Below are positions 17,427-26,480 of a stretch of DNA of 38,504 bases, one piece after another. The notes under the pieces are model-generated. The model was not told the origin of the DNA. It was given only the letters and a program-made list of their open reading frames with translations, and made no database searches. Position numbers and translations under genes: made by a program. The DNA is from Lentisphaerae bacterium GWF2_44_16. GTDB taxonomy: Bacteria; Verrucomicrobiota; Lentisphaeria; Victivallales; GWF2-45-14. The DNA is taken from NCBI GenBank assembly GCA_001803225.1, contig MHBF01000101.1:1-38504 (forward strand). The letters are read 5' to 3'. Each line of letters begins with the position of its first letter. Position 1 is the first letter of the stretch.

Positions 17427-18257
17427 ATGGGACGCAAAAAAAAATCTTTTATTCTTCCCCTGATTTTTCTGGTAATGCTGCCGCTGCTTCTTATAGCCGC
17501 TGCCGTTTCAATAGGGTATCTGTCCTATCAGAAACAGAAAGCGACACTTATAGAAAAAATCGAGAAGTTGTCAGCATTTAATGAAGCTGAGGAAAGTAAA
17601 AAAATAGCCGCTGAATTTAAGATAAGGTATCCTGTCGTCAAAACCACTGCCGACTTCAAGGCGCTGAAGGCGGAAGTCGATAAGATGGTCAGTGAAAAGA
17701 CAAACATTGAATTTCCCCCCCGTGAGATGTCAAAGAGAATATTTGCGATTCTCAAGAAATATGCCACGGCAAGAATAGGAGAAGAAATTTCTTTCTGTCT
17801 GGAAATGAGCAAACAGAAAAATATCGAGGACACTGTGACCGGTACATACAAAGGGAAAAAGTCCGAAGCCTCCGGAATCATTATAATCATCAATGATGAA
17901 AGATACAATATGACACGTATAAACGCGGACTATCATTACCTTTTTGATGAAAATGTCAGCAAGCTCAGGCAGGAGCGGGAAATAGCCGCTTTCAAAACAA
18001 ATTATCAGACTGAAAAGGATGCTTTTGTAAAAAAATTCAAAGAGGAAACCGAAAACGATATCTATTACAGCTCCGGTTATTCAAAGGACGCCGAAGGAAA
18101 CTGGTTTGCCGATGAGGTGCTCCTGAAACGCGAGCTGGAAAAAGCCAGAAAGATTTTTGAAAAGAAGAGGGAAAAAGAAATAAGGTCCCTTAAAGATAAA
18201 GTCCGCTTTCTCGGATTTATCCCCATAAATGTAAATGAACAGGCCGGAAAAGACTAA
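17427..18257 (+). CDS. Hypothetical single-pass membrane protein with charged helical domain
   Basis: 276 aa, start supported by GAAGGAG. A very basic N-terminus (MGRKKK) precedes one hydrophobic segment at about residues 8-30; the rest is lysine- and glutamate-rich. Residues about 35-85 and 225-265 look helical or coiled-coil (EKIEKLSAFNEAEES; LKRELEKARKIFEKKREKE). A beta-rich stretch lies in the middle (DTVTGTYKGKKSEASGIIIII NDERYNM, interrupted). I do not recognise a family. It probably faces the periplasm, anchored at the N-terminus. It is the first gene of a run leading to an ABC ATPase 15 bp downstream. Confidence 0.75.
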   Translation: MGRKKKSFILPLIFLVMLPLLLIAAAVSIGYLSYQKQKATLIEKIEKLSAFNEAEESKKIAAEFKIRYPVVKTTADFKALKAEVDKMVSEKTNIEFPPREMSKRIFAILKKYATARIGEEISFCLEMSKQKNIEDTVTGTYKGKKSEASGIIIIINDERYNMTRINADYHYLFDENVSKLRQEREIAAFKTNYQTEKDAFVKKFKEETENDIYYSSGYSKDAEGNWFADEVLLKRELEKARKIFEKKREKEIRSLKDKVRFLGFIPINVNEQAGKD

Positions 18258-18272
18258 TACGGGAAACCATGA

Positions 18273-19286
18273 ATGGCATTGCTTGAACTGGAGAACTTGT
18301 CTATAGATTTTAAAGTGGACGGGAAATGGCTTCCCGCCGTAAGCGGCGTGTCATTCAATGTCGAAAAAGGCGAAATACTGGCGCTTGTCGGCGAAAGCGG
18401 CTGTGGCAAAAGCGTTACCTGTATGTCCCTTGCCAGGCTGCTTCCCGAACCCCCGGCAAGATATTCCGGAGGAAATATATTATTCTCCGCTGAAAAGGGA
18501 AAAAAAGTCGATATACTCAGGCTGGATAAAAAGGAATTGCGCAAAATCAGAGGCGGCAAGATAGCATATATTTTTCAGGAGCCGTCTGTTTCTTTAAATC
18601 CTGTATTCAGAATAGGCGACCAGATAGCCGAAGCGATATTTCTGCACAGGCCCGAGGTGGAAGATGTGAAATCTGAAGTTCTGTCCCTTCTGAAACAGGT
18701 CGGCATCCCTGAGCCTGAAACTAGAATTAATGCCTATCCCCATGAGATGAGCGGCGGAATGCAGCAGAGGATTATGATAGCGATGGCCCTCGCCAGCCAG
18801 CCTGAACTCCTCATAGCTGATGAGCCTACAACCGCTCTTGATGTTACTATACAGGCCCAGATACTTGAGCTTCTGAAAAAAATAGGCTCCGAAACCGGAA
18901 TGGCCATAATACTGGTAACCCACAACCTTGGAATAGTATCCGAACTCGCCGACAGGGTCATAGTAATGTATGCTGGAAATATGGTTGAGGCAGCTGTTGT
19001 TGGGGAACTCCTGGAAAAACCTCTTCACCCATATACCGCGGCGCTGCTTTCAGCAGTTCCGAGATTGGGACATGAAAATGAGTCGCTTACTACGATACCC
19101 GGTTCCGTGCCTTCGCCCGCGAATTATCCCGCGGGGTGCCGTTTTTACGGGAGGTGTTCCCTTTGTGAAAGTCTTGAAAATCAGAAACAGCTGAAATGCG
19201 CTGAAGAGATTCCATTATGGGAAAAGATTTCAGATACCCATTATTGCAGATGCTGGCATTTCAGGGAAATGGGCAAAAAATCATGA
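18273..19286 (+). CDS. Oligopeptide/dipeptide ABC transporter ATP-binding protein (OppD/DppD-like)
   Basis: 337 aa, full length. Walker A GESGCGKS (residues 40-47), Q-loop in YIFQEPSVSLNP, signature SGGMQQR, Walker B LLIADEPTTALD and the H-loop in LVTHNL are all intact. The C-terminus has the oligopeptide-type extension with several cysteines (GCRFYGRCSLC, CAEEIPLW, YCRCWHF), which in this subfamily may bind an iron-sulfur cluster. It energises import of peptides or related solutes together with two permeases, a binding protein and often an OppF partner; none of these is encoded here. It overlaps the next gene by ATGA. The start ATG has only a weak Shine-Dalgarno. Confidence 0.92.
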   Translation: MALLELENLSIDFKVDGKWLPAVSGVSFNVEKGEILALVGESGCGKSVTCMSLARLLPEPPARYSGGNILFSAEKGKKVDILRLDKKELRKIRGGKIAYIFQEPSVSLNPVFRIGDQIAEAIFLHRPEVEDVKSEVLSLLKQVGIPEPETRINAYPHEMSGGMQQRIMIAMALASQPELLIADEPTTALDVTIQAQILELLKKIGSETGMAIILVTHNLGIVSELADRVIVMYAGNMVEAAVVGELLEKPLHPYTAALLSAVPRLGHENESLTTIPGSVPSPANYPAGCRFYGRCSLCESLENQKQLKCAEEIPLWEKISDTHYCRCWHFREMGKKS

Positions 19287-20098
19287 ACAAATCCCTTACG
19301 CCGCTGATAATTTTTTTCGCGCTGGTAATATTGCTCACTGTTATTATAACCAATTCGCAATCCAGAGAAAAAATCTTTAAATTCAATCAGTCGGAACTTC
19401 TCCCATCCATGGAACTCAAAAATCTTACTGTCAGGAAAAAACCGGATATTGATTATGTTTTCCAACCTTCTGAAAAAAAACAGAAGATTCAGACGGAACT
19501 GCCTAATTTCCAGAAAATGCTGCGTGATGCCGCCAGGGATTTTGAGGATAATAAATTTAAAGAAGCCGAAGATAAATTGAAAACCATTCTTGTTTTCGAG
19601 CCTGATAATTTCAAGGCGCTTTTACTTTTCGGTTCTATTCTCTATAATTCGGAAAGATACGCTGAGGCTGAAATGATATTCAGAGAACAGTGCAGGATAA
19701 ACCCCGAAGACCCCATGGTTTACAACAACCTTGGCTCCGCTCTCGCTAAACAGAAAAAATATGAGGAAGCCGTTTCAACCACACTGAAAGTCCTTGACAT
19801 CGACCCCGAATCCCCTGTGGCCCTCCTGAACCTGGCGGGAATGTATTCAGTGAGCGGCGATACGGAGAAATCCATTGAGTTTTTCAAACGCGCTTATGAT
19901 AAGCTGGGGGAAAGAGTCCTCACTCTTTCCTATGACCCTACTCTGGACAATATCAGGTATGAACCTGAGTTTCAGCAGATACTTGAGGACGCGGAAAAAA
20001 AACGCAAAGCCGCCAAAGAGGAAAAACTGCGTAATCTTATCGATAAACCTAAAAAAAATTACACACCACGCCTGAATTTGCACAATGAGCAAAATTAA
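19283..20098 (+). CDS. TPR-repeat protein with N-terminal membrane anchor
   Basis: 271 aa from ATG at 19283, which overlaps the upstream stop (ATGA); an in-frame upstream start at 19217 would add 22 residues inside the ATPase gene and is less likely. A transmembrane segment or uncleaved signal lies at residues 7-24 (LIIFFALVILLTVII). About three tetratricopeptide repeats follow: FEDNKFKEAEDKLKTIL, NSERYAEAEMIFREQC and KQKKYEEAVSTTLKVL, then GDTEKSIEFFKRAY. These repeats mediate protein contacts, probably on the outer face of the inner membrane. The C-terminus is basic. It overlaps mutL by 14 bp. The partner is unknown. Confidence 0.85.
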   Translation: MNKSLTPLIIFFALVILLTVIITNSQSREKIFKFNQSELLPSMELKNLTVRKKPDIDYVFQPSEKKQKIQTELPNFQKMLRDAARDFEDNKFKEAEDKLKTILVFEPDNFKALLLFGSILYNSERYAEAEMIFREQCRINPEDPMVYNNLGSALAKQKKYEEAVSTTLKVLDIDPESPVALLNLAGMYSVSGDTEKSIEFFKRAYDKLGERVLTLSYDPTLDNIRYEPEFQQILEDAEKKRKAAKEEKLRNLIDKPKKNYTPRLNLHNEQN

Positions 20099-21896
20099 AA
20101 TACTGCCTGAAAATATAAGCAACAGGATTGCCGCAGGCGAGGTAATCGAAAGGCCCGCTTCAGTAGTCAAAGAACTCGTTGAAAATTCCATTGACGCTGG
20201 AGCTTCCGCGATTACGGTAAGAGTTGAAAAATCCGGCATCAAATCCATATCGGTAAGCGATGACGGCTCCGGTATGGACAGGGATGACGCCCTGCTTTGT
20301 TTGGAACCTCATGCCACAAGCAAGATAATTACGGAAAATGACATAGACCGCATTGTCACTTTCGGTTTCAGAGGTGAGGCGCTTCCCAGCATAGCTTCCG
20401 TTTCACGCCTTGTGCTCAAGACCAGAAAACACGACTCTCAGGAAGGTTCGGAAGTAATCGTCCACGGTGGAAAGTTCATCAGTTCCGGCCCCGCCGGATG
20501 CGCACCGGGTACTGAATTCCTTGTAAAGGACCTCTTTTTCAATACCCCCGCAAGAAAAAAATTTCTCCGCGCGCAGGCTACCGAAGAAAGGCATATTCAG
20601 GAAACATTCTGTCTTCTGGCGCTTCCTTACCCGTCTGTCTCATTTGAACTTATCATGGATGAACAACGGGTTTTCTCATCCCCCTCCCACGGCGAACTCA
20701 AATCACGTATAAGAAACTTTTTCGGCAGGGAGATGGAAGACGGCCTTATGCCGCTTGAATTTACGGGTTCCGGCATAAAAGTCTCAGGCTATATAGCCAG
20801 ACACGGGTTCACCAAAAACAGCAGACGCGAACAGAGAATTTTTGTAAACGGAAGGGCTGTTGAAGCGTTTCCTGTTTATACGGGAATAAGGGAAGGCTAT
20901 CACGGGCTCGTCGAAAAGGGACGCTTTCCTCCTGTCATACTTTTTCTTTCCATAGACCCGTCCATGATTGATGTAAACGTACATCCCGCCAAAAGGGAAT
21001 TGCGTTTCAGGCATGAGCATCTTGTTATCTCCGTAATTTCGGAAGCTGTAAGGACAGCCTTGAGAACAAGTTCCACTCCCGCAAGTTCCTTCAGAGGTAA
21101 TTTCCCGGTAAAATCGCTGCTTGAGGGCGCTGAGCTGAATTACCGCCCGGCGGAAGAAGCGCCGTCGCTGAATTTCCCGCGCGAAGATTTCGAAACAACG
21201 GAACAAAGCCCGTCTTCATTTCCTTGTGCGGACGAGGAAAAATACGTGCAGAGAATCGAAACACAAAGCGAAAAACCTCTGCGGTATTCCGCTCCTGAAA
21301 GTGAACAGGTCAAACTGCCGGGAAGCGGCAATCTGAGAATAATCGGGTTTCTCGACAAAACATATATACTTGCGGCCTCCGATGCGGGACTGCTCGTAAT
21401 CGACCAGCACGCGGCCCATGAAAGAGTGCTTTATGAGCGCTTGCTCAGGCAGTCCGCTTCCGGTGATATCCCGTCACAGAGGCTTCTTTTTCCGGTAACG
21501 CTGGAGCTTTCGCGTCCTGAAATTCTTTTCATCGGCAAAAATAAAAATCTCTTTGAAAAAATCGGCTTTGAAATCGAATCTTTCGGACAGAATACCATTA
21601 TAATAAACTCAATTCCTCTCACGCTCAAACAGGACAACGTGGCAGGGCTTATTTCCGATCTGCTTTCAAAACTGATGGAAGACGGAGAACTTAAAAAAGA
21701 AGCCGATACGGACGTCATAGCAAAAGCCGCGTGTACCGCCGCCGTCAAAGCGCAGGACAGTATCACATTTGAAGAAGCAAAAGGACTGATAAAACAGATG
21801 GCACAATGCGAACTGCCTTTCTCCTGTCCCCATGGCAGGCCTACCGTCATTAATATATCCGTGAAAGAATTGGAAAAACGTTTCAGCAGAAAGTAG
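20085..21896 (+). CDS. mutL: DNA mismatch repair protein MutL
   Basis: 603 aa. The GHKL ATPase has ELVENSIDAGA, SDDGSGM, FGFRGEALPSIASVS and FFNTPARKKFLR. A proline- and glutamate-rich linker covers about 330-410. The C-terminal domain carries the endonuclease metal site at about residue 440, VIDQHAAHERVLYE (DQHA-x2-E-x4-E), and CPHGRPT near the end. It therefore belongs to the nicking-active MutL class of bacteria that lack MutH. It acts with MutS to direct strand incision after mismatch recognition. The start overlaps the TPR gene by 14 bp; nnr begins 10 bp after the stop. Confidence 0.97.
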   Translation: MSKIKILPENISNRIAAGEVIERPASVVKELVENSIDAGASAITVRVEKSGIKSISVSDDGSGMDRDDALLCLEPHATSKIITENDIDRIVTFGFRGEALPSIASVSRLVLKTRKHDSQEGSEVIVHGGKFISSGPAGCAPGTEFLVKDLFFNTPARKKFLRAQATEERHIQETFCLLALPYPSVSFELIMDEQRVFSSPSHGELKSRIRNFFGREMEDGLMPLEFTGSGIKVSGYIARHGFTKNSRREQRIFVNGRAVEAFPVYTGIREGYHGLVEKGRFPPVILFLSIDPSMIDVNVHPAKRELRFRHEHLVISVISEAVRTALRTSSTPASSFRGNFPVKSLLEGAELNYRPAEEAPSLNFPREDFETTEQSPSSFPCADEEKYVQRIETQSEKPLRYSAPESEQVKLPGSGNLRIIGFLDKTYILAASDAGLLVIDQHAAHERVLYERLLRQSASGDIPSQRLLFPVTLELSRPEILFIGKNKNLFEKIGFEIESFGQNTIIINSIPLTLKQDNVAGLISDLLSKLMEDGELKKEADTDVIAKAACTAAVKAQDSITFEEAKGLIKQMAQCELPFSCPHGRPTVINISVKELEKRFSRK

Positions 21897-21905
21897 GGGC
21901 CTTTA

Positions 21906-23447
21906 GTGAAAACAGTATCCGTGTCCTCAATGAGAAGTCTGGATAAACGCGCGATAGAGGAAGCCGGCATTCCCTCCGAAACCCTTATGGAAAGAGCGGG
22001 AATTGGAGCGGGGGAATTCATTCTGGAATATGTCTCCGGTTTTTCAGCCCGCCATCTAAGAAGATTTGTACTGTTTGCCGGAAAGGGCAATAACGGCGGA
22101 GACGCTTACGTAGTCGCCCGTTACCTCTGTGAAAAAACAGATATTCCGGTAAAGCTTTTTCCCGTCTGTCCCGTTGAAGAGCTTTCCGGAGACGCCAAAC
22201 TCAATGCCGGAAGGCTTCCGTCAGATGTCTCAATGGAAGTACGTAAAGACATTTCAGCGGAGGATTTTCGCGAGGGAGACGTAATAATCGACGGCCTTCT
22301 CGGGACTGGTTTCAAAGAACCGCTCAAACCTCCTTATGCCGAGTGGATTTCACTGATAAATTCTTTGGAACTGCCTGTCATATCCCTGGACATTCCTTCT
22401 GGCTTGAACGGCGATAACGGAAATTTCTCCGAATGCGCCGTTTCCGCGGATATGACAATATGCATGGGACTTCCCAAGAAAGGCTTTCTCTGCGAAAGGG
22501 GTTCTGAACAGTGCGGGCTTCTCAGATGTGTTGATATAGGGATACCGCAGACTTTTATTGATAAAATTCCTGAAGAAAGTCCTGAACTGATACTATCTCC
22601 CGATATAAAAAAATATCTTGGACGAGTGGCATGGAACTCTCATAAGAACTCTATGGGAAAATTGCTTGTCATAGGCGGGAGCCGTCTCTATCCCGGGGCT
22701 CCGTTCCTGACTGCCGGGGCTGCTATCAGAAGCGGAGCGGGGCTTGTTTTTGCCGCCGTGCCTGCGTCAATGCCGCCTGTCATGCAGAAAAATTTTTCAC
22801 TGATACCGCGCCGTATATGTGATGGGGGGGAAGGCTTTTTTGATGAAAGCTCCATAAGTAAAATTGAAAGCCTCATAAAGCAGGTTGACGCAGTAGCGGC
22901 CGGGCCGGGCCTTGGCACAAGCCATTCGACTGTTCCCTTTATGGAATACCTCTGCGGAATTAACAAACCTAAACTTTTTGACGCGGATGCCTTGAATATC
23001 ATTTCGGAAAATCCCTCTATTTTCAAGTCTCTGCCGAATACAGTGCTGACACCTCATCTCGGAGAGATGAAACGCCTTCTGAAAGCTTTCAAATTGGAAA
23101 AAATGATTGACGCCGACAGAGTCGAACAGGTAAAAGCGCTGGCTTCTGAAATCGGAGCGGTTATTGTTCTGAAAGGCTTCAGGAGCGTGATAGCCTCTCA
23201 TGAAAAAACTGTAATTAACGGCAGCGGCAGTCCCGCGCTTTCGACCGCCGGGAGCGGCGATGTCCTCTCAGGCATAATCGGGGCCTTTCTAGCACGGAAA
23301 ATAAGTGCTTTTGAAGCCGCCGTTGCCGGGACATTCATTCACGGCCTCTGCGGAGAATTGAGTCCTTTCGGAGTCAGAGGCACTATAGCCGACGACCTGC
23401 CCGCGCTTATACCCGAAGCCATGAAAACAATTTCACCGTTTGCGTGA
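21906..23447 (+). CDS. nnr: Bifunctional NAD(P)H-hydrate repair enzyme (epimerase/dehydratase)
   Basis: 513 aa, GTG start. Residues about 1-215 are the YjeF-type epimerase (GKGNNGGDAYVVARYL, VIDGLLGTGF, SLDIPSGLNGDNG). Residues about 230-505 are the ADP/ATP-dependent (S)-NAD(P)H-hydrate dehydratase, a ribokinase-like fold (GKLLVIGGSRLYPGAP, VAAGPGLG, LFDADALN, VLTPHLGEMKRLL, AGSGDVLSGIIGAFLA with the catalytic Asp). The enzyme repairs hydrated NAD(P)H. It is last in the operon and ends 15 bp from the convergent oxidoreductase gene. Confidence 0.96.
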   Translation: MKTVSVSSMRSLDKRAIEEAGIPSETLMERAGIGAGEFILEYVSGFSARHLRRFVLFAGKGNNGGDAYVVARYLCEKTDIPVKLFPVCPVEELSGDAKLNAGRLPSDVSMEVRKDISAEDFREGDVIIDGLLGTGFKEPLKPPYAEWISLINSLELPVISLDIPSGLNGDNGNFSECAVSADMTICMGLPKKGFLCERGSEQCGLLRCVDIGIPQTFIDKIPEESPELILSPDIKKYLGRVAWNSHKNSMGKLLVIGGSRLYPGAPFLTAGAAIRSGAGLVFAAVPASMPPVMQKNFSLIPRRICDGGEGFFDESSISKIESLIKQVDAVAAGPGLGTSHSTVPFMEYLCGINKPKLFDADALNIISENPSIFKSLPNTVLTPHLGEMKRLLKAFKLEKMIDADRVEQVKALASEIGAVIVLKGFRSVIASHEKTVINGSGSPALSTAGSGDVLSGIIGAFLARKISAFEAAVAGTFIHGLCGELSPFGVRGTIADDLPALIPEAMKTISPFA

Positions 23448-23462
23448 ATTGCGTAAGAAAAA

Positions 23463-24527
23463 TTATAAATTGATGGTGCGGCCTTTTCTGAGGGATTCGT
23501 CTGCGGCCAGCACTATTTTGAGGCTGTTTATAGCATCATTGATATGGTCTGTCAGGTCGAAATCCCTTTTGATGGCTTTCAGGAAAAATGCCTGTTCCCT
23601 GTCGCAGAGTTCCTGATGTCCGGGCTCATCGCTCATGTTTATCAATTTGTCCTTTTTGAGGAATTTGCCGTTTTTCCAGAGTTCGGCGGAATGCAGCTTG
23701 AGCTGATTTGTTTTGGTGTGGGAGTCTATATCTGAAGAAGAGGTCTTTTTTTCTCCTCCGGCTATGCTCACGCAACCCTTGGGACCTATGACATCCTTTA
23801 TAAAATAGGCTGTTTCGCTCATCATCGGCCCCCATCCGGCTTCGTACCAGCCTACTGAGCCGTCTTCGAAAACGACTTGAAGCTGACCATAGTTATACAT
23901 GTCTTTTTTTATTTCCTGGCTCAGTCTGGCGCCGATGGCCTGTACCCTGACGGGTTTGGAACGCGTCATGAGGCACATCATATCCACGTAATGTACGCCG
24001 CAGTCCACAATCGGAGGCAGAGCATTCATAAGCTGCTTGTGAGTAACCCACATCTCCCCGGAACTCTGCTGATTGAGGTTCATTCTCATGACCAGCGGCT
24101 TGCCGAGGGTATGCGCCAGCTCTACGAATTTCATCCATGAGGGATGATGGCGGAGTATATAGCCTATAACAAGTTTTTTCTTTTTCTTCGCCGCCAGCGC
24201 CGCAATCTGTTTGGATTCCTTTACTGTCTGGGCGAGAGGCTTTTCTACAAAGACATGACAATTTGCCTCCAGTGCTTTTTTAACATACGCGGCATGGGTG
24301 TCCGGGTAGGTGTTGATGGAGACGGCATCAGGTTTTGTTTCTTTAAGGGCTGTGTCAATGTTGTCAAACTGAGGAAGTCCGCCGAGTTCCTTTGAAAGTT
24401 TTTCCCTGCTTGCCGAACCTCTGCTTACGAGGCCGATTATCTCGAAATCCTTCATCTTGACATAAGCTCTGGCATGGGAGGTGCCCATGTGTCCGCAGCC
24501 GACTATTAAAACTCTGATTCTGCTCAT
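23463..24527 (-). CDS. Gfo/Idh/MocA family oxidoreductase
   Basis: 354 aa. The Rossmann motif is RVLIVGCGHMGTSHA; HVFVEKPLAQT contains the canonical EKP lysine. The C-terminal domain has PPIVDCGVHYVDMMCLMT with the expected Asp-x-x-x-His pattern, then EDGSVGWYEAGWGPMMSETAYF. It is an NAD(P)-dependent sugar or cyclitol dehydrogenase of unknown substrate. It is not closely similar to the copy at 5730 outside the shared motifs. Downstream on the same strand it is convergent with nnr; upstream lies a membrane-fusion protein gene about 30 bp away, so the two may be co-transcribed although no shared function is obvious. Confidence 0.92.
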   Translation of the reverse strand: MSRIRVLIVGCGHMGTSHARAYVKMKDFEIIGLVSRGSASREKLSKELGGLPQFDNIDTALKETKPDAVSINTYPDTHAAYVKKALEANCHVFVEKPLAQTVKESKQIAALAAKKKKKLVIGYILRHHPSWMKFVELAHTLGKPLVMRMNLNQQSSGEMWVTHKQLMNALPPIVDCGVHYVDMMCLMTRSKPVRVQAIGARLSQEIKKDMYNYGQLQVVFEDGSVGWYEAGWGPMMSETAYFIKDVIGPKGCVSIAGGEKKTSSSDIDSHTKTNQLKLHSAELWKNGKFLKKDKLINMSDEPGHQELCDREQAFFLKAIKRDFDLTDHINDAINSLKIVLAADESLRKGRTINL

Positions 24528-24557
24528 TTTTTTAAAAACCTCCGGTATTTTCGATTA

Positions 24558-25712
24558 TTATTTTGCTGTTTTGTTTTTGTTTATCTGGACTTTCACTTTT
24601 TCGCCGGGCCTGAACATCCAGCGGCGGGGTTCATAGGCGGCCACATCCCCGTGTTTGAGATTTTCAGGCGTGTCAATAAGCACAAAATCATGCATTTTCA
24701 GATCGGCCGGTTTATCAAGTACCCTGTATCTGTAAATGCCTATATTCCTGTATTTCAGGCCGGGGACAACGGATATTCTTTCCACCATGAACTGGCGTTC
24801 CAAAGGTGTTTCAGGATTGCCCATTGTCTGGTTTTTTGCGCGCCATATATAATATCCGTTTTCATCTTTTTTCAGAGAATTGGTATCGACCCATAGAGTC
24901 TCGCCGCCTTCATCATGGTTCCTCGAAACAAAGGATACTTTGTGCACTTTGGGCAGTTTTTTCTGTTCCTCAGTAAGTTTATAAACGGGGACAAGGCTGT
25001 TTTTTACGTAGAGATATATGTTATTCACATCCATTGAAACGTTGTCAAACCATACGCCGACAGGTTTTTCCGAATCCGGCGATATGACTTTGATAATATC
25101 CGTGTTGGAGACTTTTCCGGAGAAATCTTCAGGTACCGGGACTTTGATTTTCACAATCAGCACCAGTGAAAGAGTTACGACTTCCTTACCATGATCAATC
25201 CATGTACCTTCAGAATAAAGATGTGCTTCGACTTGTCCGTCAAAGGGAGCGCGGAGGTAACAGGATTCCAGATTATATTTTTCCGTAGTGAGGTTGGCTT
25301 CAAGCTTTCTTACTTCTGCCAGGGCTGTTTCGTAATCTTTTTTTGACTGGTCATGGACTTTCTGGCTTACCGCTTTTTTTTCGGAAAGCTTGGCATTGCG
25401 TTCCAGTTCTGCTTTTTTTTCCTCAAGTATCGCCATGGCCCCTTTTAATTGGGCTTCGTAGGACCTTACTTTTGCTTCTTGTATAGTAGTGTCCTGCTGT
25501 GCTATCAGGTCGCCTTTGTTTATCAGGTTGTTGTTGGCATCGTAAGTACCGGCAAGCGCGACTTGTCCTATTGGTTTCAGATAAACTATCCTGCCGGGGT
25601 TTTCAAAAGCGAGATTTCCGTATTTTGAACGTTCAACCGTCCCGGTAAATTCCTCGGCAAAGATCCCGGCAGACAGCAGCATCAAGGCAGACAATAAAAA
25701 TTTTTTCAGCAT
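24558..25712 (-). CDS. Periplasmic adaptor (HlyD/membrane-fusion) protein
   Basis: 384 aa from ATG at 25712, chosen for the signal peptide (MLKKFLLSALMLLSAGIFA) and AAAGG upstream; a longer in-frame start at 25787 exists but is poor. A lipoyl-like half motif (GRIVYLKPIGQVALAGTYDANNNLINKGD, interrupted) precedes a long coiled coil at about residues 70-150 (YEAQLKGAMAILEEKKAELERNA) and the second half motif (YLRAPFDGQVEAHLYSEGTWI). Beta domains follow. Such proteins bridge an inner-membrane pump to an outer-membrane channel. No pump or channel gene is adjacent, and the C-terminus from about 290 on is longer than in simple adaptors. The pump partner is unknown. Confidence 0.82.
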   Translation of the reverse strand: MLKKFLLSALMLLSAGIFAEEFTGTVERSKYGNLAFENPGRIVYLKPIGQVALAGTYDANNNLINKGDLIAQQDTTIQEAKVRSYEAQLKGAMAILEEKKAELERNAKLSEKKAVSQKVHDQSKKDYETALAEVRKLEANLTTEKYNLESCYLRAPFDGQVEAHLYSEGTWIDHGKEVVTLSLVLIVKIKVPVPEDFSGKVSNTDIIKVISPDSEKPVGVWFDNVSMDVNNIYLYVKNSLVPVYKLTEEQKKLPKVHKVSFVSRNHDEGGETLWVDTNSLKKDENGYYIWRAKNQTMGNPETPLERQFMVERISVVPGLKYRNIGIYRYRVLDKPADLKMHDFVLIDTPENLKHGDVAAYEPRRWMFRPGEKVKVQINKNKTAK

Positions 25713-25897
25713 GTTATAACCTTTTTGATATTCTATTATGAAAAATATAATATGAAAAAGTTTTCCTTCAAGACGGTACTCAAACATAGAGGTAAAAGAA
25801 GCTATTCGTCTTTGACCTTATATAATTCGTAAAACTTGTCTCCGGCGTTTTTTCAATTAATATAACCGAGTATCAAATCTATTGGTCAAGTGGTTTC

Positions 25898-26311
25898 TTA
25901 ATCTCTGAAAATACCGATTCTTATAAGTAACCAAAGTATATAAAAAATAGGGAAACCATAAAAGGGCATAAGAATAATTAGAATACGTTGCATGAAAGTT
26001 AAACTCGGATATCCTGTTTTTGAAAATTTCCAACTGGCAAATTTGAAAAGCCAGTAAATTGTCATCCCTGAAAAAAATACACCGGCGGGCCTGCTGATAA
26101 CACCTCCATCCAGTAACATAGAAGAAAGGCACAAAAGAACAATATTCAGCACGATAACATTTAAAAGAAAAGATTTTGTTTCTGCCGGAGTCGAAGGATG
26201 TAAATCAGGTAAACTTAAAACCCCCGGATTGCAGTCGGCGCAATATCCGCTGTCAAGAGTGAAATGAGTCAATGAGTACTCCTTACTGCATTTTATACAA
26301 TGTTTTTTCAT
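25898..26311 (-). CDS. Small zinc-ribbon membrane protein, unknown function
   Basis: 137 aa. The N-terminus has CIKC (C5, C8) and CADC (C24, C27), a short zinc-ribbon pattern. Residues about 48-72, 75-95 and 105-132 are hydrophobic and likely membrane-spanning (FLLNVIVLNIVLLCLSSMLL; IILMPFYGFPIFYILWLLI). No family is recognised. It stands alone between AT-rich gaps on both sides and is divergent from the glycosyltransferase gene. Hypothetical, but the cysteine pattern plus membrane segments argues for a real gene. Confidence 0.65.
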   Translation of the reverse strand: MKKHCIKCSKEYSLTHFTLDSGYCADCNPGVLSLPDLHPSTPAETKSFLLNVIVLNIVLLCLSSMLLDGGVISRPAGVFFSGMTIYWLFKFASWKFSKTGYPSLTFMQRILIILMPFYGFPIFYILWLLIRIGIFRD

Positions 26312-26480
26312 GATGAAAATTTCTGCAATCCTCAGATTTTATAAGAGAGATTTATAGCTTTATAACTGAATGTAATATAATTGCCTGTATATGAGTATCA
26401 AACCGGAGTCTCTCTATTGTTATGGGACAGTGGTATTGATGGGAGGCGTGTTGTATATTTAGGTTTTTCAAAATGGCGGG

